Positions 1 to 7,847 are shown, counted from the stretch's first letter. The stretch: 64,000 nucleotides of DNA from Arenibacter sp. F20364 (GCF_023015905.1 NZ_JALKBD010000014.1:1-64000), one strand, 5' to 3'. Program-made: numbers and translations. The notes: generated from the sequence alone by a model not told the origin.

Positions 1-87
1 ACCGAAATCCCTCAGGGAAGTGGCGCAGTTTGAACCGAAATCACTGGCGCAATGAAACCGAAAAGCCTGGCGCAATTTGGTCCGAAG
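1..87. mobile_element. Terminal repeats of an IS21-like insertion sequence (partial)
   Basis: Three degenerate direct repeats lie at 21-40, 45-64 and 68-87, each of the form TGGCGCA(g/a)TTTGAACCGAAA. The tail of a fourth (ACCGAAA) starts at base 2. They are spaced about 24 bp apart. Multiple short direct repeats at the tips are a habit of IS21-family elements, and I recall this repeat type beside istA/istB in Bacteroidota. The body of the element would lie left of the window. The repeats interrupt a minus-strand reading frame, which fits an insertion. The family assignment is from memory and no transposase gene is visible. Confidence 0.5.
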
Positions 88-387
88 TATCCACTTATCA
101 TTACAGTTCAAATGATTTTCTTTAAAACCTCTGTCAAAGTGGGTAAGCAAGAAAATATAAGTTTCTTTAAGTTTTCCTAATCGGTTTGAAAGTGTAATAT
201 TCCAGTAATGTAGGTTGTTTTTTGTGGATGTTTCTTCAAGGGTGTTTTTTAGTCCAAATATCGATTCGAAAGGATTTATTTTATCAAATTTGAATCTGAT
301 AAAATCTGGGAGTTTTTCTTTCAATCTGTTTCTTTCCTCTAAGGTCGGATATTTATAATGTTTTGATTTGAATGTTCTTTTACCCAT
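1..387 (-). pseudogene. 5' remnant of an unknown gene cut by the insertion sequence
   Basis: A minus-strand frame starts at an ATG at 385-387 and stays open to the left edge. The first ~100 codons (MGKRTFKSKHYKYPTLEERN...) look like real protein: Lys-rich N-terminus, then a mixed hydrophobic segment ending near LNCNDKW. The last ~29 codons are simply the translation of the terminal repeats at 1-87. The natural reading is that the gene was broken by the insertion and its 3' end lost or displaced left of the window. I do not recognise the family. It shares strand with the following island genes. Confidence 0.5.
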
Positions 388-545
388 GTTTGTTTTATGT
401 GCCTTGCAGATAAAGTTAAGGCTATGGTTGCGATTTGGGAAATCCCCTAGCATTTTTAGGGCGGAAATCGTTTCTGATTAATAGTAATAAATTATACCTA
501 TTGAAAATGGTAAGACTGAATTATAGCCAATATATGGGCTGGGTT

Positions 546-1715
546 TTATTTAAGTCCATTAAATATTTCATTTAGCAGGCAATTCATTTCAAAATACTCA
601 TCATTTAGAGAGTTTTTTAATTTTTTTCTAAATTCATCTTGAACATATGCCTTTTCAGCTAGCTCACCTTGATATTTTTTTTCTTTATCATTGAAGTTTT
701 TCCACCGTATTGGAATTAGGTTGTTTTCTTTAGTAAGAACATCAATCCCTAAATACATTTCAATACCACATGCTAAACCATTAATATTCATAACCTTTTT
801 ACCTGTTGGTCCAACTGTTGGATAATTTTCAGCTATTGCAGTATCAGGAAATTTTAAAACACGAATATTATCAGTTAAAAAATGTGAATTTAGTTTATTC
901 ATTTCCATTATTCCTGTTGTGTCATTATCAAACAAGGCTAGAATAGGATGCTTAACATTTGCAGCTGCAAATGAAGTAACAAGTTTTACTAAAGCAGATG
1001 CATTGCTTTCAATTTTATATTCTTGAAAATCGATGAAATGATAATAGTTTGTTAAGTGTGGATATAGTTTTTCAATACTCTGTGAAATAAATTCAACGTC
1101 TGTCTTACCTTCTGTAAGTACAATTATTTTTTCATAATCTACAGTTCTTGCAACTTCTTCATCTAACCAGCCATTCTCAATAACACCTGATAAATCATAT
1201 TCCACAAATGCGTTATCGTCTATGACGCTAAGAATTGAATGTAAGTGGCATTCTAATGATTGCCCGTAAATACCAAGGTCCCCAGCTATTAGACTATCTT
1301 TAAGATTTGTAAATAGCTCATCATAATGTTTCGATTTCTGTGAGATTATTGTCTTTATTTCTTTTTTATACTTGTCATAGGAAACTTGACTTAACGGAAA
1401 ACTATAAAAAGCTTCCTCTTTCGCAATTTTCTTTGCTTGAATAAAATCTTTTCTTGCTTTTTTTGGCGAATTTCCATAAATCTCAAGCCTTTCCCGACAA
1501 ACCTTAGCCTTCTGTTTAAAACCTTTAAATTCATATAATTCTTCATCTCCTTCGTATCTGTCACCCCAAAGCATTTGGTTTTTTGATGAATTCTTTCGAT
1601 GCTCCACTATAAAATCTTCTGGTTGGAATATTAAATTCACTATTTCTTGGAAATACCAGTTCTTATTATTAAATGCCGAATAATCGTCAAATGTTATTGA
1701 ACAATAAGTCCCCAT
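546..1715 (-). CDS. HEPN/Toprim-associated domain protein, probable defence factor
   Basis: 389 aa. The N-terminus (MGTYCSITFDDYSAFNNK) matches the start typical of HEPN/Toprim-associated proteins. The central region (about 80-190) is helical and charged, as expected for a HEPN-like fold. A Toprim domain follows: the acidic motif is TEGKTD at 201-206 and the metal-binding DND is at 263-265, with GIEMYL at 317-322 as a late conserved block. Toprim nucleases cut or nick nucleic acid with Mg2+, and proteins of this class occur in anti-phage islands. No canonical R-x4-6-H HEPN RNase motif stands out, so the N-terminal part may be non-catalytic. It is a single-gene unit followed by the broken gene. 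Role in defence is inferred from family and context. Confidence 0.65.
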   Translation of the reverse strand: MGTYCSITFDDYSAFNNKNWYFQEIVNLIFQPEDFIVEHRKNSSKNQMLWGDRYEGDEELYEFKGFKQKAKVCRERLEIYGNSPKKARKDFIQAKKIAKEEAFYSFPLSQVSYDKYKKEIKTIISQKSKHYDELFTNLKDSLIAGDLGIYGQSLECHLHSILSVIDDNAFVEYDLSGVIENGWLDEEVARTVDYEKIIVLTEGKTDVEFISQSIEKLYPHLTNYYHFIDFQEYKIESNASALVKLVTSFAAANVKHPILALFDNDTTGIMEMNKLNSHFLTDNIRVLKFPDTAIAENYPTVGPTGKKVMNINGLACGIEMYLGIDVLTKENNLIPIRWKNFNDKEKKYQGELAEKAYVQDEFRKKLKNSLNDEYFEMNCLLNEIFNGLK

Positions 1716-1969
1716 ATTAATTATTTCTGTTTATCATCGTGTAGTTGCTCTTCCTGTTCGCTAAGGCACAGCGATTTAGCTCTATGCACTGTACGTGAGC
1801 AAACTAGTGTTTACTTTCCGCCATGCATTTAGCAAATTCTTTTGTTTTTAATTTTTGTCCCGATTAAAAGCAAAACCAAAAGTTATTTATACTTTATAAA
1901 AATACGAAACCCCCTCGATTTAGCCCAAAGCCCATTTTGTTGATGGGTTTTGCTGTATCCCGTACTTTT
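1716..1969. other. 254-bp noncoding junction between island genes
   Basis: No gene is seen. An imperfect inverted repeat (AAAGCCCAT at 1927-1935 against ATGGGTTTT at 1943-1951) can form a hairpin just past the 3' end of the two-TM protein gene, but no T-run follows on either side. The end next to the Toprim gene (1729-1747) reads TTATCATCGTGTAGTTGC and resembles the segment upstream of the XRE gene at 5099-5117. From memory, very similar noncoding stretches separate unrelated small genes in many Flavobacteriia. That recollection could not be checked here. Confidence 0.35.
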
Positions 1970-2953
1970 TTACTTCTTGTTGAAAAAATAAAATAATAAT
2001 GTAGAACTTAAAACTAGTAAAAAAACGCCCAGCACAAGACCTGAGTCAATTGGAGATTGCCAGCTGAATAACCTAGAAAATGAATCATAGCCATCTTTTA
2101 CCAGTACGAAACCAACCAAGGCTAAAAGTGTTAAAATTCCAAAAGCGATTGGTTTAAAATATCCAATACTTTTACTGATTTCAATATTTAAATTGTATTC
2201 CGTATTAATCAAATTATCCACACTTGTTGGGCTAAACGAAATAATCGAAGAATCATTTGAGACATTTAAACTTTTTATATAAATGGGTACCGATATATCA
2301 TCATACTGTGCGGTAATTTCAATTGGGTTAGAAATATTTGCTGTTACATCCATTGATGATGACGTAAAAGACAACTTAGATTCTGATTCTTTTGGGTTGC
2401 CAATTGACAATTCTATGAAATACTTTTTTCCGTGACTTAATTTATACCAACTTGCTTTTTTGTCCTTTCTGTGTTTTATAGGAATTACTTTTCCATTGTA
2501 ATCGGTTATTGATTTAATGTGGTAGAACAGCATATCTTTAAAACTATCTTTTACTTGTTCTATTTTATCAATCCAATTAATGTCTTCGTTTTTGAATTTA
2601 ATGTTCTGAGAAGTAAAAAATTTATCTGTTGGCTTTTCTTTTTCTAATTCGAGGTTAGTAAACTTATCAAGTTCCATATAGGCATGAAACAAACCAGTTT
2701 CTTCATTTATCTCTACTTTAACAAGTTTTGCTTTTCGGATAGGAATATTTTTATTTTCTTTAGTAAGGGTGTAGAATATTATTACTTCTTTCCCAATGTA
2801 ATCGTTCAATTGGGTTACAATACTATCATCAACATATTTCTTCTTATACCTAAAATGAACAATAAATCCCTTAGGCATGGATAATACCTTATAGATATCC
2901 GCCTTGTACAATGTTCTTGCATCTGAACTATATGAACAAATCATTGTTTCCAT
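1970..2953 (-). CDS. Unknown protein with two C-terminal membrane helices
   Basis: 327 aa, family not recognised. Residues 1-265 are soluble, mixed beta/charged, with a Lys-rich patch (YKKKYVDD, near 36-43). Two hydrophobic helices follow at about 268-286 and 304-324, and the tail ends in NKK. This gives a C-terminally anchored protein with the large domain on one side of the inner membrane. Its start lies 9 bp after the stop of the XF1762-like gene, so the two are very likely co-transcribed. In an island with nuclease-like genes, a membrane-anchored partner suggests an effector or sensor. That is inference only. Confidence 0.55.
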   Translation of the reverse strand: METMICSYSSDARTLYKADIYKVLSMPKGFIVHFRYKKKYVDDSIVTQLNDYIGKEVIIFYTLTKENKNIPIRKAKLVKVEINEETGLFHAYMELDKFTNLELEKEKPTDKFFTSQNIKFKNEDINWIDKIEQVKDSFKDMLFYHIKSITDYNGKVIPIKHRKDKKASWYKLSHGKKYFIELSIGNPKESESKLSFTSSSMDVTANISNPIEITAQYDDISVPIYIKSLNVSNDSSIISFSPTSVDNLINTEYNLNIEISKSIGYFKPIAFGILTLLALVGFVLVKDGYDSFSRLFSWQSPIDSGLVLGVFLLVLSSTLLFYFFNKK

Positions 2954-2962
2954 ACTATAAAG

Positions 2963-3448
2963 TTATATAATATTTTCCCATCTGAATTTTTTCAATTGGT
3001 AAATTTCCAATTTATCTCTTTTTTTTCCATCCTTGTCTGATTTGTATTTCCAGTCATTATGAGGCATTAATTCTGCAACTTTGTCCCATCCAGCTCCTTT
3101 TAATGAAGCACCACATTCTTTTTGTAAAGTATAGGTGATAATCCTGTCCCCACCCATAATTTTCCAAATTTTACTACATTTAGATAAAAGGAAACTCGCA
3201 GCACCCATAGGGGCATTTTCTTTTATACAAAGTCTAGTGACCTCAAGTGTTTTTCCATCCATATAAGTTGCTGAAACTGGATTTCCAGCAATTAAAACAC
3301 CAATAATTTCTTCGCTTTCCTTGTCAATAGCGGATAATGCCCATTTACCTCCGTTTCTAGCTGTCGGCCTATGATGTCTATGGTTTTCCTTTACAAATTC
3401 ATTTGCCTTTGCAATTGTAGTTGGTTTAGTAATAAAATTTTTGGCCAT
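2963..3448 (-). CDS. XF1762-like protein (GNAT-fold acyltransferase-like)
   Basis: 161 aa. The pattern ANEFVKENHRHHRPT near residues 15-29, then IIGVLIAGNPV, LEVTRLC (about 68-74), ITYTLQKECGASLKGAGW (about 104-121) matches the XF1762 family. These are short proteins found on phages and mobile elements, with a GNAT-like fold but no proven substrate. The ITYTLQKE-G-SL-GAGW block is where GNAT proteins bind acetyl-CoA and place the C-terminal strands. It is the first gene of a two-gene unit with the two-TM protein. Function in the cell is unknown; modification of a host or phage target is only a guess. Confidence 0.65.
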   Translation of the reverse strand: MAKNFITKPTTIAKANEFVKENHRHHRPTARNGGKWALSAIDKESEEIIGVLIAGNPVSATYMDGKTLEVTRLCIKENAPMGAASFLLSKCSKIWKIMGGDRIITYTLQKECGASLKGAGWDKVAELMPHNDWKYKSDKDGKKRDKLEIYQLKKFRWENII

Positions 3449-3615
3449 GAAATACTCTAATATTTCTTGTTAGTATTTGTTACAACGGTCTTCTTAAGAA
3501 TAGTTGCGGTTTATTTGCGAGGATTTTCCGAAGGAAAATCAGATGTTACAAAATTGCAACGACTTTTGGTCAAGCACAATGTAGCATTTATTTTTATACG
3601 GCGTGTATCTAGCGT
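3449..3615. repeat. Noncoding junction with a perfect hairpin
   Basis: The segment separates the HNH gene (upstream) from the XF1762-like gene. It holds a perfect inverted repeat GATTTTCC-gaa-GGAAAATC at 3522-3540. Wider GTTGC (3503-3507) and GCAAC (3555-3559) arms flank it, and GTTA/AACG-type half sites lie near both borders (GTTACAACGG near 3479 and GTTAAACGC read on the minus strand near 3610). This folded arrangement recalls recombination sites of gene cassettes. I also recall almost the same noncoding text in other Flavobacteriia. No coding capacity is seen. Confidence 0.4.
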
Positions 3616-4587
3616 TTAACAATAATCATCTATAGAATCTTCTCCATTCCATTCAAGTCCTAAAGCTAAATTAAATTGTTTTTGTGCTCCGATTAAAGTG
3701 AAAAAAGTGCCGAGGCTTTCATGAATAAATTTTTCAGTTTCAATATATACTTTAGCCAGTGCAAATGGTTTTATGTTATCGCTAGCGGTTATAACTAACA
3801 ATTCTTTTTCGTTTTCAGATGTTTCTGCGTTCACAACAGTAGATTCTCCATATTGATGCATTGAAAAAGTGATTCCTTTCACAAGTTTTCCCTTATAAGT
3901 TTTAATAGAATTATCGGTTAATGATTTTGGACAATTTGGGAATTCAGATTGAGTTTTCCAGTTTTTTTGAATTGCATTAGATGTTAAAGATTTAATTAGT
4001 GGTTTTTCCTCAATAAAAGTATCTATTTGTTGACCAAAATTTGAAAATATCCATTCGCCTAATTGCCCACCAGTTGGGATTTTGCCCTCTTTAGCCCAAT
4101 GAAGTAAATTATTTCTTGAGTTGTCTGATTCCTCTTTTGTAACAGTTCGCATCCAATCAAAGTTTTGTTCAAGCTCACCATCCAATGGTTTTGAAGGATT
4201 TAAAAGGAAATTATCAATACTACCATACTTGTAGACTATCTTAGATAGAGTTATTGGATTTATTAGAATATTTTCTAATCTTGTTATCCACCTTAAGTTG
4301 TCAGGTCTATTATTTTTCTTATTAGTGTCAATATGGTCGACAATATGTTTTTCCGATGGCTGTTTTCCATGAAAAGCAGTTGCCACAATCCTATGAACTG
4401 TTTCTGATGAAAAGTTCATATATCCTTTTTGTTTACAAGGTTTGCCAAAAGTCCACTTTTCGTCTAGAGGTCTTTTTCTTTTGTTTGATTTTTGACATCT
4501 TAAGATTGAACCGTTGTCTCTAACAGAATAATGCTCGTCTTTGTATATGCACTCGCATTCTTTTTTAAAGTAATTTAAATTGACCAT
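3616..4587 (-). CDS. HNH endonuclease domain protein
   Basis: 323 aa. An HNH_3-type motif spans about 64-106: VHRIVATAFHG, then IVDHIDTNKKNNRPDNLRW and ITRLEN. The catalytic His is expected at H85 within VDHID, with Asn residues at 92-93 and 97. The N-terminal 60 residues contain Cys pairs (C11, C13, C31, C51) that could bind zinc or belong to a NUMOD-like DNA-binding part. The C-terminal 200 residues are not recognised. Homing endonucleases and restriction-like nucleases share this motif. The gene starts 3 bp after the XRE gene, so a regulator-nuclease pair (defence or toxin-antitoxin-like) is more likely than a solitary homing nuclease. Confidence 0.65.
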   Translation of the reverse strand: MVNLNYFKKECECIYKDEHYSVRDNGSILRCQKSNKRKRPLDEKWTFGKPCKQKGYMNFSSETVHRIVATAFHGKQPSEKHIVDHIDTNKKNNRPDNLRWITRLENILINPITLSKIVYKYGSIDNFLLNPSKPLDGELEQNFDWMRTVTKEESDNSRNNLLHWAKEGKIPTGGQLGEWIFSNFGQQIDTFIEEKPLIKSLTSNAIQKNWKTQSEFPNCPKSLTDNSIKTYKGKLVKGITFSMHQYGESTVVNAETSENEKELLVITASDNIKPFALAKVYIETEKFIHESLGTFFTLIGAQKQFNLALGLEWNGEDSIDDYC

Positions 4588-4590
4588 AAT

Positions 4591-5088
4591 TTAAGAATTT
4601 TTAGGGTCAACGAAACCAATCATTTCTATTTTGGAACCAAGAGCAAGAGCAATTTTCGAAAGTACATCTAGACCAACAGAATACCGTCCTTGTTCAATCC
4701 GGCTAAGGTTGGCTGCATCTATATTAGCCAGTTGAGCAAGTATTTTTGCTTCAATATTCTTTTCTTTTCGTAATTCACGTATTTTGGCTCCAATTCTTAT
4801 TCTTTCTTGATGAAGAAAAATTCTTTCATCTTCCCTATCGCCTTTTCCTCCATTAATTGCTAGTCCTTCGAAATAATTCATTTGTATCCAAATCCAATAT
4901 TGCATACCCATACCTGTATTATCTCCGATATTATCTTTGGAATATTTTTCAGAATAATATGCTAATCTTTCAGCATAGTATTTTTGGTCTTGTTTAGGAG
5001 TTGGAAAAAGAGTTTTCCAAATGAATTTCTCTCCGTCTTGAGCAGTAACTTCAATAGTAAAGTCATCTATGAATGTTGATTGTATCAT
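4591..5088 (-). CDS. XRE-family HTH regulator with a unique N-terminal domain
   Basis: 165 aa. Residues about 98-155 form a Cro/C1-type helix-turn-helix: IGAKIRELRKEKN, then LAQLANIDAANLSRIEQGR, then LSKIALALGSKIEMIGF. The first ~95 residues (IEVTAQDGEKFIWKTLFP...MQYWIWIQMNYFEGL) are an unrecognised domain that could sense or bind a partner. It is the first gene of a unit with the HNH protein 3 bp downstream. A perfect 18-bp inverted repeat 63 bp upstream of its start is the obvious operator for autoregulation. The role as controller or antitoxin of the HNH protein is inferred from this layout. Confidence 0.7.
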   Translation of the reverse strand: MIQSTFIDDFTIEVTAQDGEKFIWKTLFPTPKQDQKYYAERLAYYSEKYSKDNIGDNTGMGMQYWIWIQMNYFEGLAINGGKGDREDERIFLHQERIRIGAKIRELRKEKNIEAKILAQLANIDAANLSRIEQGRYSVGLDVLSKIALALGSKIEMIGFVDPKNS

Positions 5089-5150
5089 AATTTTTTTGCC
5101 GTATTTATCGTGTTGTCGCCACTTTTAAAGTTATGAAACAAAGATAGAAA

Positions 5151-5190
5151 ATAATTTTATAATTGGCATATTTGCCAATTATAAAATTAT
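5151..5190. promoter_or_regulatory. Perfect 18-bp inverted repeat, likely operator of the XRE protein
   Basis: Arms at 5151-5168 and 5173-5190 match perfectly and are separated by the four bases TATT. The core is TTGGCA-TATT-TGCCAA. It lies between two divergent genes, 63 bp before the XRE start on the minus strand and about 100 bp before the plus-strand gene at 5293, so one bound regulator could control both. A cruciform or terminator role is less likely because the site is upstream of both genes. Confidence 0.6.
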
Positions 5191-5292
5191 TATATACTAA
5201 TTTCCGCCTTACCTTTTTCTTCTATTTACCATTGTACCTGCCAAGCTCTACCATTTAAATGAAAAAGCTAATTAATTAACTGAAAATAGAAT

Positions 5293-6411
5293 ATGAAGAC
5301 AAAAGCCATTACAAGAAAAGCACTTTACGATTTAATTTGGGAAAAAAATCTACGAAATGTAGCACAACAAATTAATGTTAAATCACAAAATCTGAAAAAA
5401 ATCTGTGTGGAGGAAGATATTCCAACGCCGCATGCTGGGTATTGGATAAAAATTAAGCATGGCAAGCCGGCATTCAAACCCGAATTAAGTGGTGATTTAG
5501 AAAGAGAAATAGTATTAGAGGGAATAGCAATAAAGGAATCCAAGTTTATTTCAGAGTCTTTCAGTTTAACTAAACCACATCAACTGATTAAAGAAGCTAG
5601 GGAAGGGTTAAAGCAAGCCAAACCAATGTTTTTGTATAATTCTCCTCAAATGGTTACTACTGGCAGGAATCAAATAGATATCACAGTAAGTCCAAACCTG
5701 ATTAAAAAGTCTTTGGTTTTTATGGACAAACTAATTAAATATTTAGAAGCAAAGAACCATACTATAGGCTATAAAAAGCATTATGGCACCATTATGGGAG
5801 TAAGGAACATAGAATTTGAGGTTTCATTAAGGGAAAAATCCAAGCGATCAAAAGAGACGGATTCAGTTTATGAGTCTTATAAGATGGTACCAACAGGTAC
5901 CCTTATTTTTAAAACACGGGGATATCCCTATCGAGAATGGGTAAGTACTAAAAATAAGACCTTAGTACAAAAGATACCAGACATTATAGGCTATTTGGAG
6001 GAAAAGGCTGATGAGAGAAATCAATTGAAAATTATCCATAAAGAGAATATGAAACGTCAGGAGCAGGAGCGATTGGAAAAGGAAAGGCAGCAAAATCTGA
6101 TAATAGCCGAAAAAGAAAAATTCAATAATTTTTACGAAAACTCTTTACGCTATGATAAAGCACAGCAGTTACGAAAATATATCACGGTAATTGAGCAACA
6201 GAATAAAGATTCTGGAATGAAAGATAATTTCGCAGATTTAGTTTACTGGGCAAAGAAAAAGGCCGATTGGGTTGACCCTTTAATAGAACATGATGATCCT
6301 ATTTTAGGAAACTATTCTGATTATTTACCTTGTTGGTTGCAGCAGTACTTCAAGGGCTTTGTCCACAATATCAGTATCCAGTTCTTTAAGATAGGCCTGG
6401 GTAACCGCTAA
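5293..6411 (+). CDS. Island-associated protein of unknown function with HTH-like N-terminus
   Basis: 372 aa. The N-terminus (TRKALYDLIWEKNLRNVAQQ, then NVKSQNLKKICVEEDIPTPHAGYW) matches a widespread mobile-element family whose members begin RxxLYELVWxxP...VALAKRCxxxxIPxPGRGYW. That segment looks like a helix-turn-helix. A long charged coiled coil follows at about 243-285 (RNQLKIIHKENMKRQEQERL), and a C-terminal YWAKKKADWVDPL block at about 318-330 appears to end the conserved part. The last ~29 codons overlap the 3' end of the convergent integrase gene antiparallel, so the C-terminal tail may be an extension acquired at this junction. Function is unknown. It is divergent from the XRE/HNH pair and shares its intergenic operator. 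Confidence 0.55.
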   Translation: MKTKAITRKALYDLIWEKNLRNVAQQINVKSQNLKKICVEEDIPTPHAGYWIKIKHGKPAFKPELSGDLEREIVLEGIAIKESKFISESFSLTKPHQLIKEAREGLKQAKPMFLYNSPQMVTTGRNQIDITVSPNLIKKSLVFMDKLIKYLEAKNHTIGYKKHYGTIMGVRNIEFEVSLREKSKRSKETDSVYESYKMVPTGTLIFKTRGYPYREWVSTKNKTLVQKIPDIIGYLEEKADERNQLKIIHKENMKRQEQERLEKERQQNLIIAEKEKFNNFYENSLRYDKAQQLRKYITVIEQQNKDSGMKDNFADLVYWAKKKADWVDPLIEHDDPILGNYSDYLPCWLQQYFKGFVHNISIQFFKIGLGNR

Positions 6412-7545
6412 ATTCTGATGTCCCAGGGATTCACTGATTACATCAGTGGCCACACCCTTTTGTTTGAGGCAATTGGCAAAACTATGGCGAGCAACATAAC
6501 TGCTTACATTTTTGGTGATATTGCACAGTTTAGCTACTTCCTTGAGCTCTATATTATAAATCCCCAACATTTTATGCTTCCGATCAGCAAGTTGGGTGGG
6601 GGAATAGTCTTCGCGAAAAAGCAGGGGAAGTACATATTTGTTGCCATAACCATGTTCTCGATAATAGTCCAATATTTTCTGAACAGGGGGCATAATGGCT
6701 ATGGAGAAGTTTCCTTTGGTCTTCGCTCTGGTGTAATAGATGACATTTGCTTCAACATCTTTCCATTCCAAGCACATCATATCCGCAAAGTTCATTCCCC
6801 TCGTATAGAAGCTGAAAACAAAGTAATTTCTGGTATTGATTAAATGTGGGTGGTCAGACAGATCTAAATTGATGATACGGATGATTTCTTCATAATCCAA
6901 TGCACGTTTAAACCCTTTGCCTCTTAACCTCGATATTTTATAGGTTTTAAATGGATATAGATTTTCCTTGATGACACCACGTGCTATAGCTTTATTAAAC
7001 AATGCCCTTATAGCACGCATTTTTACACCAACACCGCCATCAGTGCCACCTCTAGATCGTAGGAATGCATCATATTTACTTAAAAAAGTATGGTTTACAT
7101 CCCTAAATTTGAGCTTCTTTATTTTATAAAATATTTGAATTGAAGTTTTCGTGTCCTTATAGGATTTAGCGTTTCCTATACGTCCGGCAAAGGTCATTTC
7201 TTTTATAATTTCATCAAAAAAAGCAAAAACATCGTTACTGACAGGATTGAAAGTAATTCTGTATCGATTATCAAAATCTTGTAAGGTATAGTCAGGATTT
7301 TCAATTTCCAATTCGGTAACAATTTTGTATGCTCTTTCTTTAAATTTTATGAGCAGTCGATTATTTTGTACATAATTGGAATTACGTTTATTAAATTTTT
7401 CACTAACAGCTACCCATTCGTCCGCTGTTGCCGTATAAGGAGTCTTATAATATCTACATTGTCTATTTTTGGTTACACGTAAATAAACAGGATGCCCATT
7501 CACATCTGATTTTTTTTTCTTTACAACAATTTTTAAATTAGCCAT
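6325..7545 (-). CDS. Tyrosine recombinase / integrase of the island
   Basis: 406 aa, the usual length for Bacteroidota tyrosine integrases. The N-terminal Arm-DNA-binding domain covers about 1-95, the SAM-like core-binding domain about 103-200, and the catalytic domain about 215-400. Visible catalytic residues: R249 (YTRGMNFADM), a Lys near 275-277 (AKTKG), R353 (SYVARHSFA), H376 (LGHQ) and the nucleophile Y385 (AYLKEL). The first His of the usual HxxR box is Tyr here (Y350-V-A-R353), a variant I have seen in this phylum. The start lies about 215 bp from a tRNA-Asn 3' fragment, marking this as the enzyme that inserted the island. Confidence 0.9.
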   Translation of the reverse strand: MANLKIVVKKKKSDVNGHPVYLRVTKNRQCRYYKTPYTATADEWVAVSEKFNKRNSNYVQNNRLLIKFKERAYKIVTELEIENPDYTLQDFDNRYRITFNPVSNDVFAFFDEIIKEMTFAGRIGNAKSYKDTKTSIQIFYKIKKLKFRDVNHTFLSKYDAFLRSRGGTDGGVGVKMRAIRALFNKAIARGVIKENLYPFKTYKISRLRGKGFKRALDYEEIIRIINLDLSDHPHLINTRNYFVFSFYTRGMNFADMMCLEWKDVEANVIYYTRAKTKGNFSIAIMPPVQKILDYYREHGYGNKYVLPLLFREDYSPTQLADRKHKMLGIYNIELKEVAKLCNITKNVSSYVARHSFANCLKQKGVATDVISESLGHQNLAVTQAYLKELDTDIVDKALEVLLQPTR

Positions 7546-7557
7546 ATTTAGTATTTT

Positions 7558-7644
7558 AGGTCAAACATTTCGGTGCTATTAGTCCATAACATGCTTAATA
7601 CCTGAAACTTATTACTTGGAATTAGGTCAAACATAGGTCAAACA
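7558..7644. repeat. Three direct AGGTCAAACA repeats upstream of the integrase
   Basis: Identical 10-mers occur at 7558-7567, 7624-7633 and 7635-7644, between the integrase start and the tRNA fragment. Short repeated sites in this position are what arm-type binding sites of a tyrosine integrase or excisionase look like. They may also regulate the integrase promoter. Confidence 0.45.
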
Positions 7645-7760
7645 AATGGGATAATAAATGTAAAATTTATATTACCAAATACAAAACAATTTTTCATAAA
7701 ATATTGATAATCAGATTATAAGAAGACAAATGACGCTACAAGAAACCACCACTTTTGAGG

Positions 7761-7802
7761 CTGTTAATCAGAGGGTCCTTGGTTCGAGCCCAAGAGGGGG
7801 AG
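7761..7802 (+). other. tRNA-Asn 3' fragment, attachment site of the island
   Basis: The segment begins CTGTTAATCAGAGGGTC and continues with a perfect T-arm (CTTGG-TTCGAGC-CCAAG) and the 3' acceptor strand AGGGGGAG. CTGTTAA is the anticodon loop of a tRNA-Asn (GTT). The bases before 7761 cannot form the 5' half of the anticodon stem, so only the 3' half is present. This is the signature left when an element recombines into the 3' end of a tRNA gene. The intact tRNA-Asn should sit at the other end of the island, left of the window. The native terminator follows directly. Confidence 0.75.
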
Positions 7803-7812
7803 CTTTTTATAG

Positions 7813-7847
7813 AAATCCAATCTATTTGTTTAGGTTGGATTTTTTTG
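7813..7847 (+). terminator. Terminator of the original tRNA-Asn locus
   Basis: AAATCCAA (7813-7820) pairs with TTGGATTT (7835-7842) and is followed by a T-run. It sits 11 bp after the tRNA fragment. A hairpin with nearly the same arms recurs at 10511-10540. Confidence 0.7.

Noticed and set aside
7741-7802. Complete tRNA-Asn gene
   Set aside because: The bases 5' of the anticodon loop cannot pair with the 3' stem; only the 3' half is present.
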